A stretch of DNA of 64,000 nt from Geothrix paludis. GTDB lineage: Bacteria > Acidobacteriota > Holophagae > Holophagales > Holophagaceae. The stretch lies in the NCBI RefSeq assembly GCF_022808815.1, contig NZ_JAKZLC010000003.1:186001-250000 (forward strand), given 5' to 3'. Shown here piece by piece: positions 53,167-62,431 of this stretch (position 1 is the stretch's first letter; every line of letters starts with the position of its first letter). Below the pieces are notes generated by a model, which had not been told where the DNA came from, made no database searches, and saw only the letters and a program-made list of their open reading frames with translations. Both the position numbers and the translations under genes were made by a program.

Positions 53167-55962
53167 ATGCGCGTCTCGATTCCTCGCACCATCCTGGCCC
53201 TGGCGGTCGCCACCACCCTTTCCGCCCAGCTGCCCCAGGGCCTGGATCTGCAGGCCCTGAAGCAGGCGGCCTCGGCCCAGGGCGCGGGCGGCGCGGCGGA
53301 TTCCGTGCCCGCCAGGTCCACGGCCCTTCCAGCCACGTCGACCACGCCGGAAGAGGCTGCGCGCCAGCTGGATGCCGACGAGAAGCTCGACCGCGAGATC
53401 CAGGCCCTCAAGCACCGGGAGAAGGGGCCCCGCCGCTTCGCGGCGGATCTGTTCGACGTGCGCCAGCGCGGCTCTGCGGCCACGGAAGGCGGCATCGCCG
53501 AGGACTATGTGCTGGGCACCGGTGACCGCCTCAACCTCAATGTCTTTGGCAGCGCCACCTTCGACCTGCCCGTGCAGGTGGATGGCCGCGGCGAGATCGT
53601 CATCCCCAAGGTGGGCACGGCCAAGGTGGGCGGGCTCACGCTGGGCCGTGCCAAGCAGGTGGTGCAGGGCGTGGTGGGCCGCAACTTCTCGCGCTCCTCC
53701 GTGGATCTGCAGGTGATCAAGCTCCGTGAGGTGCGGGTCTTCGTGCTGGGCGAGGTCTACAAGCCCGGCAGCTACCTGGTGTCGAGCCTCAGCTCCCTCG
53801 TCAACGTGCTCAGCCTGGCAGGCGGCCCCACGGCCGTGGGCAGCTACCGCGACATCCGGGTGATGCGCGGGGGCCAGAAGGTGGCGGGCCTGGACCTCTA
53901 CCCCCTGCGGGCCGAGGGTCTGGGGAATCCCAATGTGGCGCTCCAGAACGGCGACACCGTCTTCGTGCCCCTGGCCCAGAACCAGGTGCTGTTGGAAGGG
54001 GCTTTCCAGCGCGTGGCTTCGGCGCCGGTGGACCTCGCGAAGAAGGGGGAGCAGCCCCAGGCCGAAGACCTGGACCTGGACCCTCTCAAGGATCAGCGGA
54101 AGCGGATCCAGCGGGAAATCAAGGCCATCGAGGCCCAGCTGTCCCCGACCGCGGCCGCCCAGGAGACGGAAGCGTCTCTGGCTGAAGGGGCGGCCCTCAA
54201 AGAAGGCGCTGGTCAGCAGGCCGTGCCGAGGGCACCCCAGGTTCCCGTGGTCCTCAGCCTCACGGAACGGTCCAATCTGGAAGACCGCCTCTTCTTCCTG
54301 AAGCGGCAGATGGTGGCGCTGAAGGAACCCCCGGCTGGGGACCATCGGGTGCGGATCAACCCCGAGACCGAGCAACCGGTGCTCCGCTCCGAGGCCGATG
54401 AGAACCTGCCCTCCTGGCTCCGCCGGTGGGAGTCGACGGGCCGGGCCCCCCGGATGCAGTTCGAACTTCGCGATGGCGAGACCGCCGCGGACGCACTCCG
54501 GTTCGCCGGTGGGTTCGCGCCCGAGGCCGGGCCTGGCACCCTGACCCTGCGCCGCCGCGAGGCCTCCGGCACCTTGAGTGGCCGGGATGTGCCCCTCCCG
54601 TCGGCGGGGCAAGTGGCCCTCCAGCGGGGGGATGTCCTGTCCGCCCTCCCGCAGCGGGAGCGCACGGGCCCCGTGATCCAGATCGCCGGCTGGGCCCGGG
54701 TTCCCGGATTCTTCGCCCGCACCGAAGGGCTGAGGATCGGTGATCTGCTGCGCAAGGACGCGCAGGTGCTGCCGGACACCTATCGGGCCCGCGGCGAGGT
54801 GGTGCGCACCGCCGTGGATGGCACCACCCGCTTCCTGACCTTCGACGTGGACAAGGCCCTCGCCGGGGATGCCACTCACAACCTATTGCTGGAGGACCGG
54901 GACCGGATCGAGCTGTTCCGCCTGGAGGACCTGCGGCTGCCCCTGCTGGTCACGGTGCTCGGCCCCGTCGCCCGCCCCGGAACCTACGCATTCCATGAGG
55001 GCATGCGGGCTTCGGACCTCATCTTCCGCGCCGGGGTGCCGGCCAAATCCGCGGACCGGCTGGTGGCGGAACTGGCCCGCAGCAAGCAGGGACGGCCCAG
55101 CGAGGTGATCCGTCTGGATCTGGCGAAGCTGCTTTCCACGGAAACCGGCAGTCCCATCGCCCTGCTGGACGATGCGGTGAACCCCCGGATCGAGGCCGAC
55201 GATCAGTTGAGCCTCTTCGAGAAGCCCGACTACAAGGTGCATCGGGCCGTGCGCATCACGGGCCAGGTGGTCCGCCCCGGGACGTACACCCTGGATTCGC
55301 CTCATCCCCGGCTGTCCGAGGTGATCAAGCGGGCCGGCGGACTCACGGCGGATGCGATGCCCCAGGCGGGCATCTTCCTGCGGCGCATGAGCACCCAGGA
55401 CGCCTCGCTCCAGCGGGCGGCCGAGGAATCCGGTCTCGCGGGGAAGGACCCCACGGCCAAGGGCATCAACGAGATCCTGGAGCGCCTGAACGAGACCAAG
55501 CGTCAGCCAGCCACCGGACAGCTGCTGAAGAACCCCCTCCTGCATGGCCTGCTGGCCGGAAGCCTGAACCGGATGGTGGTGGACTTCGGCGGGGCCTTGA
55601 AGGGCGATGGCCTGTCGGACGTGGAACTCCAGGACGGGGACGAGATCATCATCCCCCGGGCCTCCGAGGCCGCCTATGTGGTGGGCGAGACCGCCAGTCC
55701 CTTCGCCACCTACAAGGTGCGGAAGGGCATGAAGGTGTCCGATCTGCTGAAGCTTGCCGGGGGCACCACGCGGAATGCGGACACCTCGAACATCCGGCTG
55801 CTCAAGGCGGATGGCCGCATCCTGGATTCCTGGATCGAGGGGAAGGCCGTGGAGCCTGGCGACACGGTCCTGGTGCCCCAGCGGTTCCGCCGCGACACCA
55901 GCTGGCAGGAGAACCTCCAGGCGCTGACGCCGCTGGCCCTGATCCTGAACGCGGTCAAGTAG
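53167..55962 (+). CDS. Polysaccharide export outer-membrane protein with multiple SLBB domains (Wza-like)
   Basis: 931 residues, far longer than enterobacterial Wza (about 380). A signal peptide (MRVSIPRTILALAVATTLSA) lacks a lipobox. The polysaccharide-export domain lies at about 112-195 (EDYVLGTGDRLNLNVFGSAT, GEIVIPKVGTAKVGGLTLGR). Several SLBB modules follow: VFVLGEVYKPGSYLVSSLSS, PVIQIAGWARVPGFFARTEG, LVTVLGPVARPGTYAFHEG, AVRITGQVVRPGTYTLDSP and AYVVGETASPFATYKVRKG. A charged, possibly coiled segment (about 300-345) separates the first from the rest. It probably forms the export channel for the polysaccharide. Confidence 0.92.
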   Translation: MRVSIPRTILALAVATTLSAQLPQGLDLQALKQAASAQGAGGAADSVPARSTALPATSTTPEEAARQLDADEKLDREIQALKHREKGPRRFAADLFDVRQRGSAATEGGIAEDYVLGTGDRLNLNVFGSATFDLPVQVDGRGEIVIPKVGTAKVGGLTLGRAKQVVQGVVGRNFSRSSVDLQVIKLREVRVFVLGEVYKPGSYLVSSLSSLVNVLSLAGGPTAVGSYRDIRVMRGGQKVAGLDLYPLRAEGLGNPNVALQNGDTVFVPLAQNQVLLEGAFQRVASAPVDLAKKGEQPQAEDLDLDPLKDQRKRIQREIKAIEAQLSPTAAAQETEASLAEGAALKEGAGQQAVPRAPQVPVVLSLTERSNLEDRLFFLKRQMVALKEPPAGDHRVRINPETEQPVLRSEADENLPSWLRRWESTGRAPRMQFELRDGETAADALRFAGGFAPEAGPGTLTLRRREASGTLSGRDVPLPSAGQVALQRGDVLSALPQRERTGPVIQIAGWARVPGFFARTEGLRIGDLLRKDAQVLPDTYRARGEVVRTAVDGTTRFLTFDVDKALAGDATHNLLLEDRDRIELFRLEDLRLPLLVTVLGPVARPGTYAFHEGMRASDLIFRAGVPAKSADRLVAELARSKQGRPSEVIRLDLAKLLSTETGSPIALLDDAVNPRIEADDQLSLFEKPDYKVHRAVRITGQVVRPGTYTLDSPHPRLSEVIKRAGGLTADAMPQAGIFLRRMSTQDASLQRAAEESGLAGKDPTAKGINEILERLNETKRQPATGQLLKNPLLHGLLAGSLNRMVVDFGGALKGDGLSDVELQDGDEIIIPRASEAAYVVGETASPFATYKVRKGMKVSDLLKLAGGTTRNADTSNIRLLKADGRILDSWIEGKAVEPGDTVLVPQRFRRDTSWQENLQALTPLALILNAVK

Positions 55963-55983
55963 CCGGCCGCTGCTAGAATGAAG

Positions 55984-56010
55984 GGCCCCGCGACTGCGGG
56001 GCCTTTTCTT
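55984..56010 (+). terminator. Rho-independent terminator after the export gene
   Basis: GGCCCCGC and GCGGGGCC form an 8-base stem with a GACT loop, followed by TTTTCTT, 21 bases after the stop codon and just before queD. Confidence 0.88.
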
Positions 56011-56020
56011 CGTGAGTGCC

Positions 56021-56368
56021 ATGATCCTGCGCAAAGAGTACTGGTTCGAAGCGGCCCATTTCATCTACAACCACCCCGGCAAGTGCCGCAACCTGCACGG
56101 CCACAGCTACAAGCTGTTCGTGTCGCTGGAAGGCCAGGTGAACCCCGAGACGGGCATGATCATCGACTTCGACGACCTCTCGAAGGTGGTGACCGAGAAG
56201 GTCATCGCAAAGCTGGACCACCGCTTCCTCAACGACCTGATCCCCCTGTCCACGGCCGAGAACATCTCGGTGTGGATCTGGGAGCAGCTCAAGCCGGCCT
56301 TGCCGCAGCTCTGCCAGATCGAGGTGTACGAGACCACCGACAACTGCGTGATCTACCGCGGAGCCTGA
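56021..56368 (+). CDS. queD: 6-carboxy-5,6,7,8-tetrahydropterin synthase
   Basis: 115 residues, normal length. It converts dihydroneopterin triphosphate, the FolE product, to 6-carboxytetrahydropterin for queuosine synthesis. Zinc ligands are His in FEAAHFI and the HGHSY pair; the catalytic Cys is in GKCRNLHGHSYKL, and the VIAKLDHRFLND and TAENISVWIWEQL motifs with the late Glu in IEVYETTDN are present. An alternative GTG start lies three codons upstream; neither has a strong ribosome binding site. The lipoprotein gene starts immediately after. Confidence 0.95.
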   Translation: MILRKEYWFEAAHFIYNHPGKCRNLHGHSYKLFVSLEGQVNPETGMIIDFDDLSKVVTEKVIAKLDHRFLNDLIPLSTAENISVWIWEQLKPALPQLCQIEVYETTDNCVIYRGA

Positions 56369-56369
56369 C

Positions 56370-56870
56370 ATGAAGCGCGCCCTCGCCCTCTCGGCCCTCG
56401 TGCTCCTCGCCGGCTGCGACGCCATCAACCCGGCCCTGCGCTACCAGGAGGCTGCCCGCCAGCTCCACTTCTCGCTGGACCGCGTGGAACCCCAGGTGGA
56501 GCTGGCCCTTCCCCTGGAGCAGTCGCGGCTGCGGCTGCGCCTGGACGTGGGCGTGGACAACGCGTCGGACATGCGCCTCCGCACCCGGCGCGTGAGCGGG
56601 AACCTGCGGCTGGCGGCCCAGGGCGGGGACCATGCCCTGGGCGCCATCGGCTTCCCGGAGGGCATGGACCTGGCCCCGAAGGGCCGGAGCACCCTGCACG
56701 CCGAGGTGGTGATGACCTACGCGGACCTCAAGAATGCCTGGGGGCCGATCACGGCCGCCGCCGTGCGCCACGAGTCCGCCACCTGGAGCCTGGCCGGCGA
56801 GGCCCGCTTCGAGGTGATGGGCATCGAGTTCGGCGTGCCGTTCACCACCCGGAAGACCACCGGCCGATGA
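56370..56870 (+). CDS. LEA14-like lipoprotein
   Basis: 166 residues starting MKRALALSALVLLAGCDAIN, a lipoprotein signal with lipobox LAGC. The mature domain has a beta-sandwich-like pattern (LRLRLDVGVDNASDMRLRTR, RRVSGNLRLAA, RFEVMGIEFGVPF) similar to the LEA type 2 (water-stress hypersensitive-like) fold found in bacterial lipoproteins. Role unknown. It follows queD by one base and its stop codon opens the 12-base tandem array. Confidence 0.65.
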   Translation: MKRALALSALVLLAGCDAINPALRYQEAARQLHFSLDRVEPQVELALPLEQSRLRLRLDVGVDNASDMRLRTRRVSGNLRLAAQGGDHALGAIGFPEGMDLAPKGRSTLHAEVVMTYADLKNAWGPITAAAVRHESATWSLAGEARFEVMGIEFGVPFTTRKTTGR

Positions 56871-56927
56871 CCCACCCGGTGAACCATCCGCTGAACCACT
56901 CGATGATCCGCCCGATGATCCACGGAC
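56868..56927 (+). repeat. 12-bp tandem array, consensus TGAWCCRCYCGR
   Basis: Five consecutive 12-base units: TGACCCACCCGG, TGAACCATCCGC, TGAACCACTCGA, TGATCCGCCCGA and TGATCCACGGAC. The first TGA is the stop codon of the lipoprotein gene, and the HAD gene starts four bases after the array. The units are degenerate, so it is not a recent expansion. Confidence 0.75.
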
Positions 56928-56931
56928 CCGC

Positions 56932-57612
56932 ATGATCCGCGCCGTCGTCTTCGACCTCTGGAACACGCTGGTCTTCAGTCCGGCGGGCAGCCCGTTCCAG
57001 CGGCTGAAGGGCCTGCTGCGGCCCGAGCAGGAGCACCTGCACGCCGCCCTCATGCGGGATGGGATGATCCGCCCCTACGCGTCCGTGGAGGCCTTCCTGG
57101 AGGCTTGGCGCGAGCCGGCGGGCCTCGACCCGGACCAGATGGAGGCCATGGCCCAGGCCTTCCGCGAGGCGGGGGACCAGGCGGAGTGCTTTCCCGGCGC
57201 GCCGGAAGTGGTGGCCTCGGTCCGCGACCTGGCTCGGGTGGCGCTGCTCTCCAACACCCAGAGCTTCGGCCTGGAGCTGCTGGACCGCCTGGGCATCTCC
57301 GAGCGCATCCGCCTGCAACACCGAAGCGCGGACCTGGGCGCCCTCAAGCCCGAGGCCGCGGCCTACGAGGCCGTGCAGCGGCGGCTGGGGCTCTTCCCGG
57401 GCAACCTCGCCATGGTGGGCGACAGCTGGACCGACGATGTGGAGGGCGCCCTGGCGGCGGGCTGGACGGCCATCTGGGTGAACCGAGAGGCCAAGCCGCG
57501 GCCCCACCACGATCCCGACGCCCCCCTCTACGAAGTGCGCAGCCTGGACCGCGTGCCCGAACTCATCGAGAACCTCCAGCTGGGGATGCGCTGCCCGACG
57601 TGTCTGGGATAG
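56932..57612 (+). CDS. HAD-superfamily hydrolase
   Basis: 226 residues of HAD subfamily IA type. Motif I is VVFDLWNTLVF (Asp8 nucleophile, with Trp where most have Asp or Gly two positions later), motif II is ALLSNTQS, the lysine is in ALKPEAAAYEAV, and motif III is MVGDSWTDDVEGAL. The cap domain lies at about residues 18-95. The DLWNT variant is known in HAD proteins and raises doubt whether the acid/base Asp at position +2 is present; phosphatase activity is therefore plausible but not certain. It ends just before repeat element A. Confidence 0.85.
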   Translation: MIRAVVFDLWNTLVFSPAGSPFQRLKGLLRPEQEHLHAALMRDGMIRPYASVEAFLEAWREPAGLDPDQMEAMAQAFREAGDQAECFPGAPEVVASVRDLARVALLSNTQSFGLELLDRLGISERIRLQHRSADLGALKPEAAAYEAVQRRLGLFPGNLAMVGDSWTDDVEGALAAGWTAIWVNREAKPRPHHDPDAPLYEVRSLDRVPELIENLQLGMRCPTCLG

Positions 57613-57629
57613 CCTTCAGCTCGAAGCAG

Positions 57630-57857
57630 AAACGTTTTTCGCCACCGATTTCGCCGATTTCAGTGATGAAAAGCGATTCCCTGTCCCAGCGCAGCATGGG
57701 CTCAAGGGGGTGCGAGGGCCGCGCCCTTTTGGGGAGCGCGGCCCTCGCATCCCCTTTGACTTCCGGCAACGCCGGAAGCGGCCTCTGGCCGGCCCATGCG
57801 GCAAACATCCGAGGCGTCATCAGCGCCATCGGTGAAATCGGTGGCTAAAAATCCTTT
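57630..57857 (+). repeat. Structured terminal-inverted-repeat element, copy A
   Basis: About 228 bases. Left end GCCACCGATTTCGCCGATTT and right end, read inverted, GCCACCGATTTCACCGATGG are terminal inverted repeats, flanked by A-runs and T-runs. Inside are the words CAGCGCAGCATGGGCTC and CTTCCGGC-AAC-GCCGGAAG, and a central hairpin whose arms TGCGAGGGCCGCGC and GCGCGGCCCTCGCA are fully complementary around a TTTTGG-containing loop. No open reading frame of note. It lies between the HAD gene and the convergent Wzi-like gene. Confidence 0.9.
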
Positions 57858-57904
57858 CGCCGAGAGCCGTCGAACCTTGTAGCCTCGGCCGTTGCCGGGG
57901 GGTG

Positions 57905-59539
57905 TCAGCGCCTCGGCCAGGTCCAGCCCAGATCGATGAACCACCGGAAGCCGGTGCGTGCGTCGCCCTTCACGTTGAGGTAGGCGTTCTGGCGCTGGGT
58001 GCTGACCCCGGCCTGGACGCGCAGCACCGGGTCCGGCCGCCACACCACGACCTGCTGGAGGCCCAGGAACCGGTTGCGAACTGGCATGGCACCGGGGTGG
58101 TCCAGGAGCCAGTCGGCTAGGCCGTCCTGATAAGGTCGATCCGTTCCGTAAATGGATTCCCGGAAGGGGCGGTCGCCCCCGAGCAGCCAGGTCCTCGTCG
58201 CCCATCGGGGCGTCCAGTCGATCTCGGCGCGCAGGGTGACTGTCCGCGCCTCGCCGGCGGTGGCATTGCCCAGCGGGTCCCCTTCTTGATAGAAGCCGGA
58301 CAGGTAGGTGTCCTGCTCGAAGGTACGGTGGTTTGTAAGACCTGGGTTGTCAGGGTTCAGCAGGCTGTTGGCCGTGTCGAGGTACTCTACGCCGAGCCGG
58401 ACCCTGCCCCAATTGACCAGGAGTCCCACCGCATCGTTGGGAACGGCAGGGCTGGGGAGGACATAGCGGGATCGCTGGTTCCAGGGCCTGAACGGCGCCT
58501 GGGTCAGGCTGATCCAGTCGTTGCGGAGGTCCTTGCGAAAGGCCGTGCCTGGTCGATGGATCAGCCACTGCATCCGGGTGTTCACGGCCTTCGAGCCGCG
58601 GGATACGTAGAAGCGCACGTCCTCGGCTTCGAACAGGCGCTCGAGGATATTCAGGCGGATCCGAACGCCGACATCGGAGGTAGAGGCGCTCTTGACGCGG
58701 CCCGTGCTCAGGAACGAGGAAGAGCCATTCAGGCCAACCCCCCCCTCGGCATAGGAGTCCTTCAAGCCGAAGAACGAGGCGATCCAATGGCGGGCCTGGT
58801 ACCCCTCGGTGAGGGACCTCCCCTGGACGCTGCCGCCGAACAGGTTGATGTAGTTGATGTACAGCTCGGTGCTCTCGCCGAGCTGGGACTCCAGTCGGAG
58901 GCCGGACAGGAAGGGGCGCTGCGGATCCCCCATGTCGGCGATGGCGCGCTGCCGGTACGAGGGATCCTGGCTGCTCTCCCCGATCACCTTGTGGCCTTCC
59001 ACCTGGCCCAGGAAGATCTGCCCCTTCCAGGTGCCGAGCGGCACGCCAAACACGCGGATGTCCGTGAACGGGCTTTCCACCCGGAACCTGGGGAAGGGCC
59101 GTGCGGCCTCGCCCAGCACATAGCCGCCATTGAGCCCGTAGCCCCACACCAGGGGCTCCTGTTCGAGCGCGGTGCGCCATCCGCCCGCGGAGGCGTAGGC
59201 GATGTGGAAGCGCTGGACGATGATCCGGGACTGGCCCTCGGCATCCCGCCAGGCGTTGATCTGCCCCGCCAGGTCCCAGCGGGCTCCGCTCCATCCGGCC
59301 TCCAGGTGCGTGCCCTGGCCGGTGAGGGCGTTCCCGAGGCCAAGGCTGTCCACGAAGGTGGCCGGCGCGCTGTGCTTGTCCCCGGCCCAGACGCCTCCCC
59401 CGTACCAGGCGCCCTGCCGGCCGGCACCCAGGGGTTCCTGGCGGGACCAGCCGGGCGGCATCTGGGCCGCCAGCGGCAAGCCGGCCAATAGGCAGGACAG
59501 GTTCAGCGCCAGTCGATCGTATCTCACTCGGGAATCCAT
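57905..59539 (-). CDS. Wzi-like capsule-assembly outer-membrane protein
   Basis: 544 residues; the start giving MDSRVRYDRLALNLSCLLAG is chosen because it begins a signal peptide (cleavage near LAAQ). The mature protein is a large beta barrel of the Wzi/capsule assembly family: FVDSLGLGNALTGQGTHLEA, VVQRFHIAYASAGGWRTALE, RVFGVPLGTWKGQIFLGQVE, ELYINYINLFGG, ARHWIASFFGL and the C-terminal WFIDLGWTWPRR. It probably binds the exported polysaccharide at the cell surface. It is convergent with the HAD gene and bracketed by repeat copies A and B. Confidence 0.85.
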   Translation of the reverse strand: MDSRVRYDRLALNLSCLLAGLPLAAQMPPGWSRQEPLGAGRQGAWYGGGVWAGDKHSAPATFVDSLGLGNALTGQGTHLEAGWSGARWDLAGQINAWRDAEGQSRIIVQRFHIAYASAGGWRTALEQEPLVWGYGLNGGYVLGEAARPFPRFRVESPFTDIRVFGVPLGTWKGQIFLGQVEGHKVIGESSQDPSYRQRAIADMGDPQRPFLSGLRLESQLGESTELYINYINLFGGSVQGRSLTEGYQARHWIASFFGLKDSYAEGGVGLNGSSSFLSTGRVKSASTSDVGVRIRLNILERLFEAEDVRFYVSRGSKAVNTRMQWLIHRPGTAFRKDLRNDWISLTQAPFRPWNQRSRYVLPSPAVPNDAVGLLVNWGRVRLGVEYLDTANSLLNPDNPGLTNHRTFEQDTYLSGFYQEGDPLGNATAGEARTVTLRAEIDWTPRWATRTWLLGGDRPFRESIYGTDRPYQDGLADWLLDHPGAMPVRNRFLGLQQVVVWRPDPVLRVQAGVSTQRQNAYLNVKGDARTGFRWFIDLGWTWPRR

Positions 59540-59698
59540 GGTTGGTGGCGCCCGGGAAGTCGAAGGCCTGGCCGCCCGCAGGCGGAGTTCCGGCTCCGCA
59601 TCCGCCAGTCTATACGGGATTCCCGGGTCATCAGACATGGAAGATCGAGGTGGGGCGATGTGGAAGGGGCGCCCCGCCAGCCGTGGGTTCTGAAAGCC

Positions 59699-60005
<307 letters not shown>

Positions 60006-60025
60006 GGTTGGGCCCCAGACCCGGA

Positions 60026-61552
60026 TCAGGCAGTAGCGCTGTCCTGGCCGGGCAGCTGCACGTCCATCATGACGGAGTGCCGCGGGGTGTCCGGGCGCTC
60101 GATCCACTGCACGCGCGCGCCGAGGAGGCGGGCCAGCTGCAGCAGGCCTTCGCGGGCCTCCTGGTGCAGGGCACCGGACAGATCCGGATGCAGGGTCAGG
60201 CGCACGTCCGCCCCGCGCAGGCGCTCGCCCAGGCGCACCAGCTCGCGGTAGGCCTTGAGCAGCGAGGTCTCGGGGCTCTGGTGGCGGCCCGTGCCGTTGC
60301 AGGCGGGGCATGGCTGGGTCAGCTGCCGCTCCAGCGAGGGGCCCGTGCGCTTGCGCGTGAGCTCCACCAGACCGAACTCGGAGATGCCGCCGGCCCGGGC
60401 GTGGTTGCGGTCGCGCTTCAGCTCCTCCTGGAGCCGCGCCAGCACCTCCTCGCGATGGACCGGATCCACCATGTCGATGAAGTCGATGACCACGATGCCA
60501 CCCAGGTTGCGCAGTCGCAGCTGGCGCACGATCTCGGGGATGGCCTCCAGGTTCGTGAGGTAGACCGTCTCCTCCAGATCCTTCTTGCCCACGAACTTGC
60601 CCGTGTTCACATCCACGCTGACCAGGGCTTCGGTCTGGTTCAGCACGATGGAGCCGCCGTGCTTGAGGAAGACCTTGGGCTGGCGGGCCGCCTCGATCTC
60701 CGACTCGATGCCGAAGGCCTCGAAGATGGGCAGGTCCGAGGTGAAGTGCTTCACCCGGTTCGCCCACTCGGGGTGCAGCTTCTCCACGAAGGCCAGCACC
60801 TCGCGGTGGGCCTCGGGGTCGTCCACCCAGAAGCTGGCCACTTCTTCGCGGAAGATGTCGCGCAGCACCTTCTGCAGCAGGCGCAGGTCGTGCCAGACCA
60901 GGCCCGGCGCGGGCACGGTCTCGGCCTTGGCCTGGATCTCCTGCCACATCTGGCGCAGGAAGGCGACGTCGCCCACCAGGTCCTCGTCCTTCTCGCCGAT
61001 GGCGGCCGTGCGGACGATGAAGCCCTCGCCGGGCTGGGCGTGGCTTCGGATCAGCTCACGCAGGCGCTCGCGCTCCTCGGGATCCGTGATCTTGCGGGAG
61101 ATGCCGATGTGGTCGATGCCCGGCATGAAGACCAGGAAGCGGCCGGGGAAGCTCAGGTGGCGGGACAGCCGGGGCCCCTTGGAGCCGATGGGATCCTTCA
61201 CCACCTGCACCAGGGTCTCCTCGCCCTCCTTGAGCGGGGGCAGGGGCGGCGGCGGGGGCGGCAGATCCTCGGCGGCCTCCTCGCCATCCTCCTCGGCGGA
61301 CAGGTCGGCGCCCAGGCGCTGGGCCATGGGGTCATCCAGGTAGAGGAAGCCGTCCTTGGCGCCCCCGATGCCCACGAAGGCACTCTGCATGCCGGGCAGC
61401 AGCTTGGCCACGCGGCCCTTGTACACATCCCCCACCTGGCTCTTGTTCATCGTCCGCTCGAGGAACAGCTCGCAGAGCTGGCCGTTCTCAAGCAGGGCGA
61501 TGCGCGTCTCCAGGGGGGTCGAATTGACCACCAGGGACTTGCGGACTTCCAT
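60026..61552 (-). CDS. rng: Ribonuclease G/E family endoribonuclease
   Basis: 508 residues, RNase G length, without the long C-terminal scaffold of RNase E. Order: S1 domain (GDVYKGRVAKLLPGMQSAFV), interrupted by an acidic, proline-rich loop at about 80-110; RNase H-like region; DNase I-like catalytic core with SVDVNTGKFVG and VVIDFIDMVD (magnesium aspartates); and the zinc-link CPACNGTG. It cuts single-stranded RNA in rRNA maturation and mRNA decay. It stands alone between repeat copies B and C. Confidence 0.96.
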   Translation of the reverse strand: MEVRKSLVVNSTPLETRIALLENGQLCELFLERTMNKSQVGDVYKGRVAKLLPGMQSAFVGIGGAKDGFLYLDDPMAQRLGADLSAEEDGEEAAEDLPPPPPPLPPLKEGEETLVQVVKDPIGSKGPRLSRHLSFPGRFLVFMPGIDHIGISRKITDPEERERLRELIRSHAQPGEGFIVRTAAIGEKDEDLVGDVAFLRQMWQEIQAKAETVPAPGLVWHDLRLLQKVLRDIFREEVASFWVDDPEAHREVLAFVEKLHPEWANRVKHFTSDLPIFEAFGIESEIEAARQPKVFLKHGGSIVLNQTEALVSVDVNTGKFVGKKDLEETVYLTNLEAIPEIVRQLRLRNLGGIVVIDFIDMVDPVHREEVLARLQEELKRDRNHARAGGISEFGLVELTRKRTGPSLERQLTQPCPACNGTGRHQSPETSLLKAYRELVRLGERLRGADVRLTLHPDLSGALHQEAREGLLQLARLLGARVQWIERPDTPRHSVMMDVQLPGQDSATA

Positions 61553-61756
61553 GGAACCAACCTTTCAGAATCGTGCAGGAGGTCGCCATGCCCCGACTGC
61601 GGGCCCCAGGGCCGTGCCAGGCCGAAGGGTAGGTCATTTCTACCATGACCCTAGGATGCCGCGCCAACGGTCGAAGGTTCCGGAGTTGGTGTTCATTCCT
61701 TGAGGAGGGAGAAGCGGGGACAGGATTGACAGGATTAAAAGATGGATTAACAGGAT
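61553..61756. other. Upstream region of rng
   Basis: Together with repeat copy C this forms a 435-base stretch without a gene. It holds the rng leader and promoter area, where GGTCA and TGACC face each other (near 61632-61650), and the ACAGGATT repeat next to copy C. Confidence 0.4.
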
Positions 61757-61759
61757 TTA
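61720..61759. repeat. ACAGGATT short repeat
   Basis: ACAGGATTG, ACAGGATTA and, after a degenerate 9-base unit, ACAGGATTT occur in a 9-base rhythm. Similar words are scattered in many bacterial genomes between genes. It directly abuts the left end of repeat copy C. Confidence 0.6.
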
Positions 61760-61987
61760 ATAAATTATTAGCCACCGATTTCGCCGATGGCGCTGATTGG
61801 GCCTCGGATGGGTTCCGCGTGGGCCCGCCGCAGGCGGCTTCCGGCTTTGCCGGAAGTCATGGGGGGTGGCAGGGCCGCGCTTCCAAAATGGCGCGGCCTT
61901 GCCACCCCCCATGAGCCCATGCTGCGCTGGAGCCGGGAATCGCATTTAAATCACTGAAATCGGCGAAATCGGTGGCGAATAGGCTTT
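61760..61987 (-). repeat. Structured terminal-inverted-repeat element, copy C, inverted
   Basis: The same element in opposite orientation to copies A, B and D: the CTTCCGGC-TTT-GCCGGAAG word comes first and the GCATGGGCTC word (as GAGCCCATGC) comes later on the + strand. Ends are GCCACCGATTTCGCCGATGG and, inverted, GCCACCGATTTCGCCGATTT. The central stem uses TGGCAGGGCCGCGC against a nearly complementary GCGCGGCCTTGCCA. It touches the stop codon of panD. Confidence 0.9.
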
Positions 61988-62386
61988 TCAGTCCGTGAAG
62001 GCGCTGGTGCAGAGGGGGGTGCGCTCCTGGCGGCGGCGCTCGGTGATGCGGTTGCGCTCGTCCACGAAGACCACCTTGGGCGCCACGGTCTCGGCCTCCT
62101 CGGCGGTCATCCAGCCGTAGGCGGCGATGATCACCAGGTCGCCCTTCTGCACCAGGTGGGCGGCGGCCCCGTTGATGCCCACCTCGCCGGATCCCGGGAT
62201 CCCCGGGATCACATAGGTGGACAGGCGCGACCCGTTGGTCACGTCGTAGATGTCGATCTTCTCGTTCTCCATGAAGCCGGCGGCCTCGATGAGCAACGGA
62301 TCGAGCGTGATCGATCCCACGTAGTCCAGATCGGCCCTCGTCACGGTGGCGCGATGGATCTTACCGAGCAGGAAGTGACGCAGCAT
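61988..62386 (-). CDS. panD: Aspartate 1-decarboxylase precursor
   Basis: 132 residues, normal length. It makes beta-alanine for pantothenate. The self-cleavage site Gly24-Ser25 in YVGSITLD generates the pyruvoyl cofactor; [40 protein letters not shown] and [20 protein letters not shown] are family motifs. GGAGG lies upstream of the chosen ATG. The partner panC is 1.5 kb away on the same strand, with two unrelated small genes and repeat D between, so the operon appears to have been interrupted. Confidence 0.97.
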   Translation of the reverse strand: MLRHFLLGKIHRATVTRADLDYVGSITLDPLLIEAAGFMENEKIDIYDVTNGSRLSTYVIPGIPGSGEVGINGAAAHLVQKGDLVIIAAYGWMTAEEAETVAPKVVFVDERNRITERRRQERTPLCTSAFTD

Positions 62387-62431
62387 GCATCCTCCGGTCC
62401 AGGCTCTCAAGGGAGTCCCGGCCAACGCATA

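Noticed and set aside
52705-54879. A long minus-strand frame opposite the transferase and export genes
   Set aside because: The overlapping + strand genes have clear family motifs; the antisense product has none.
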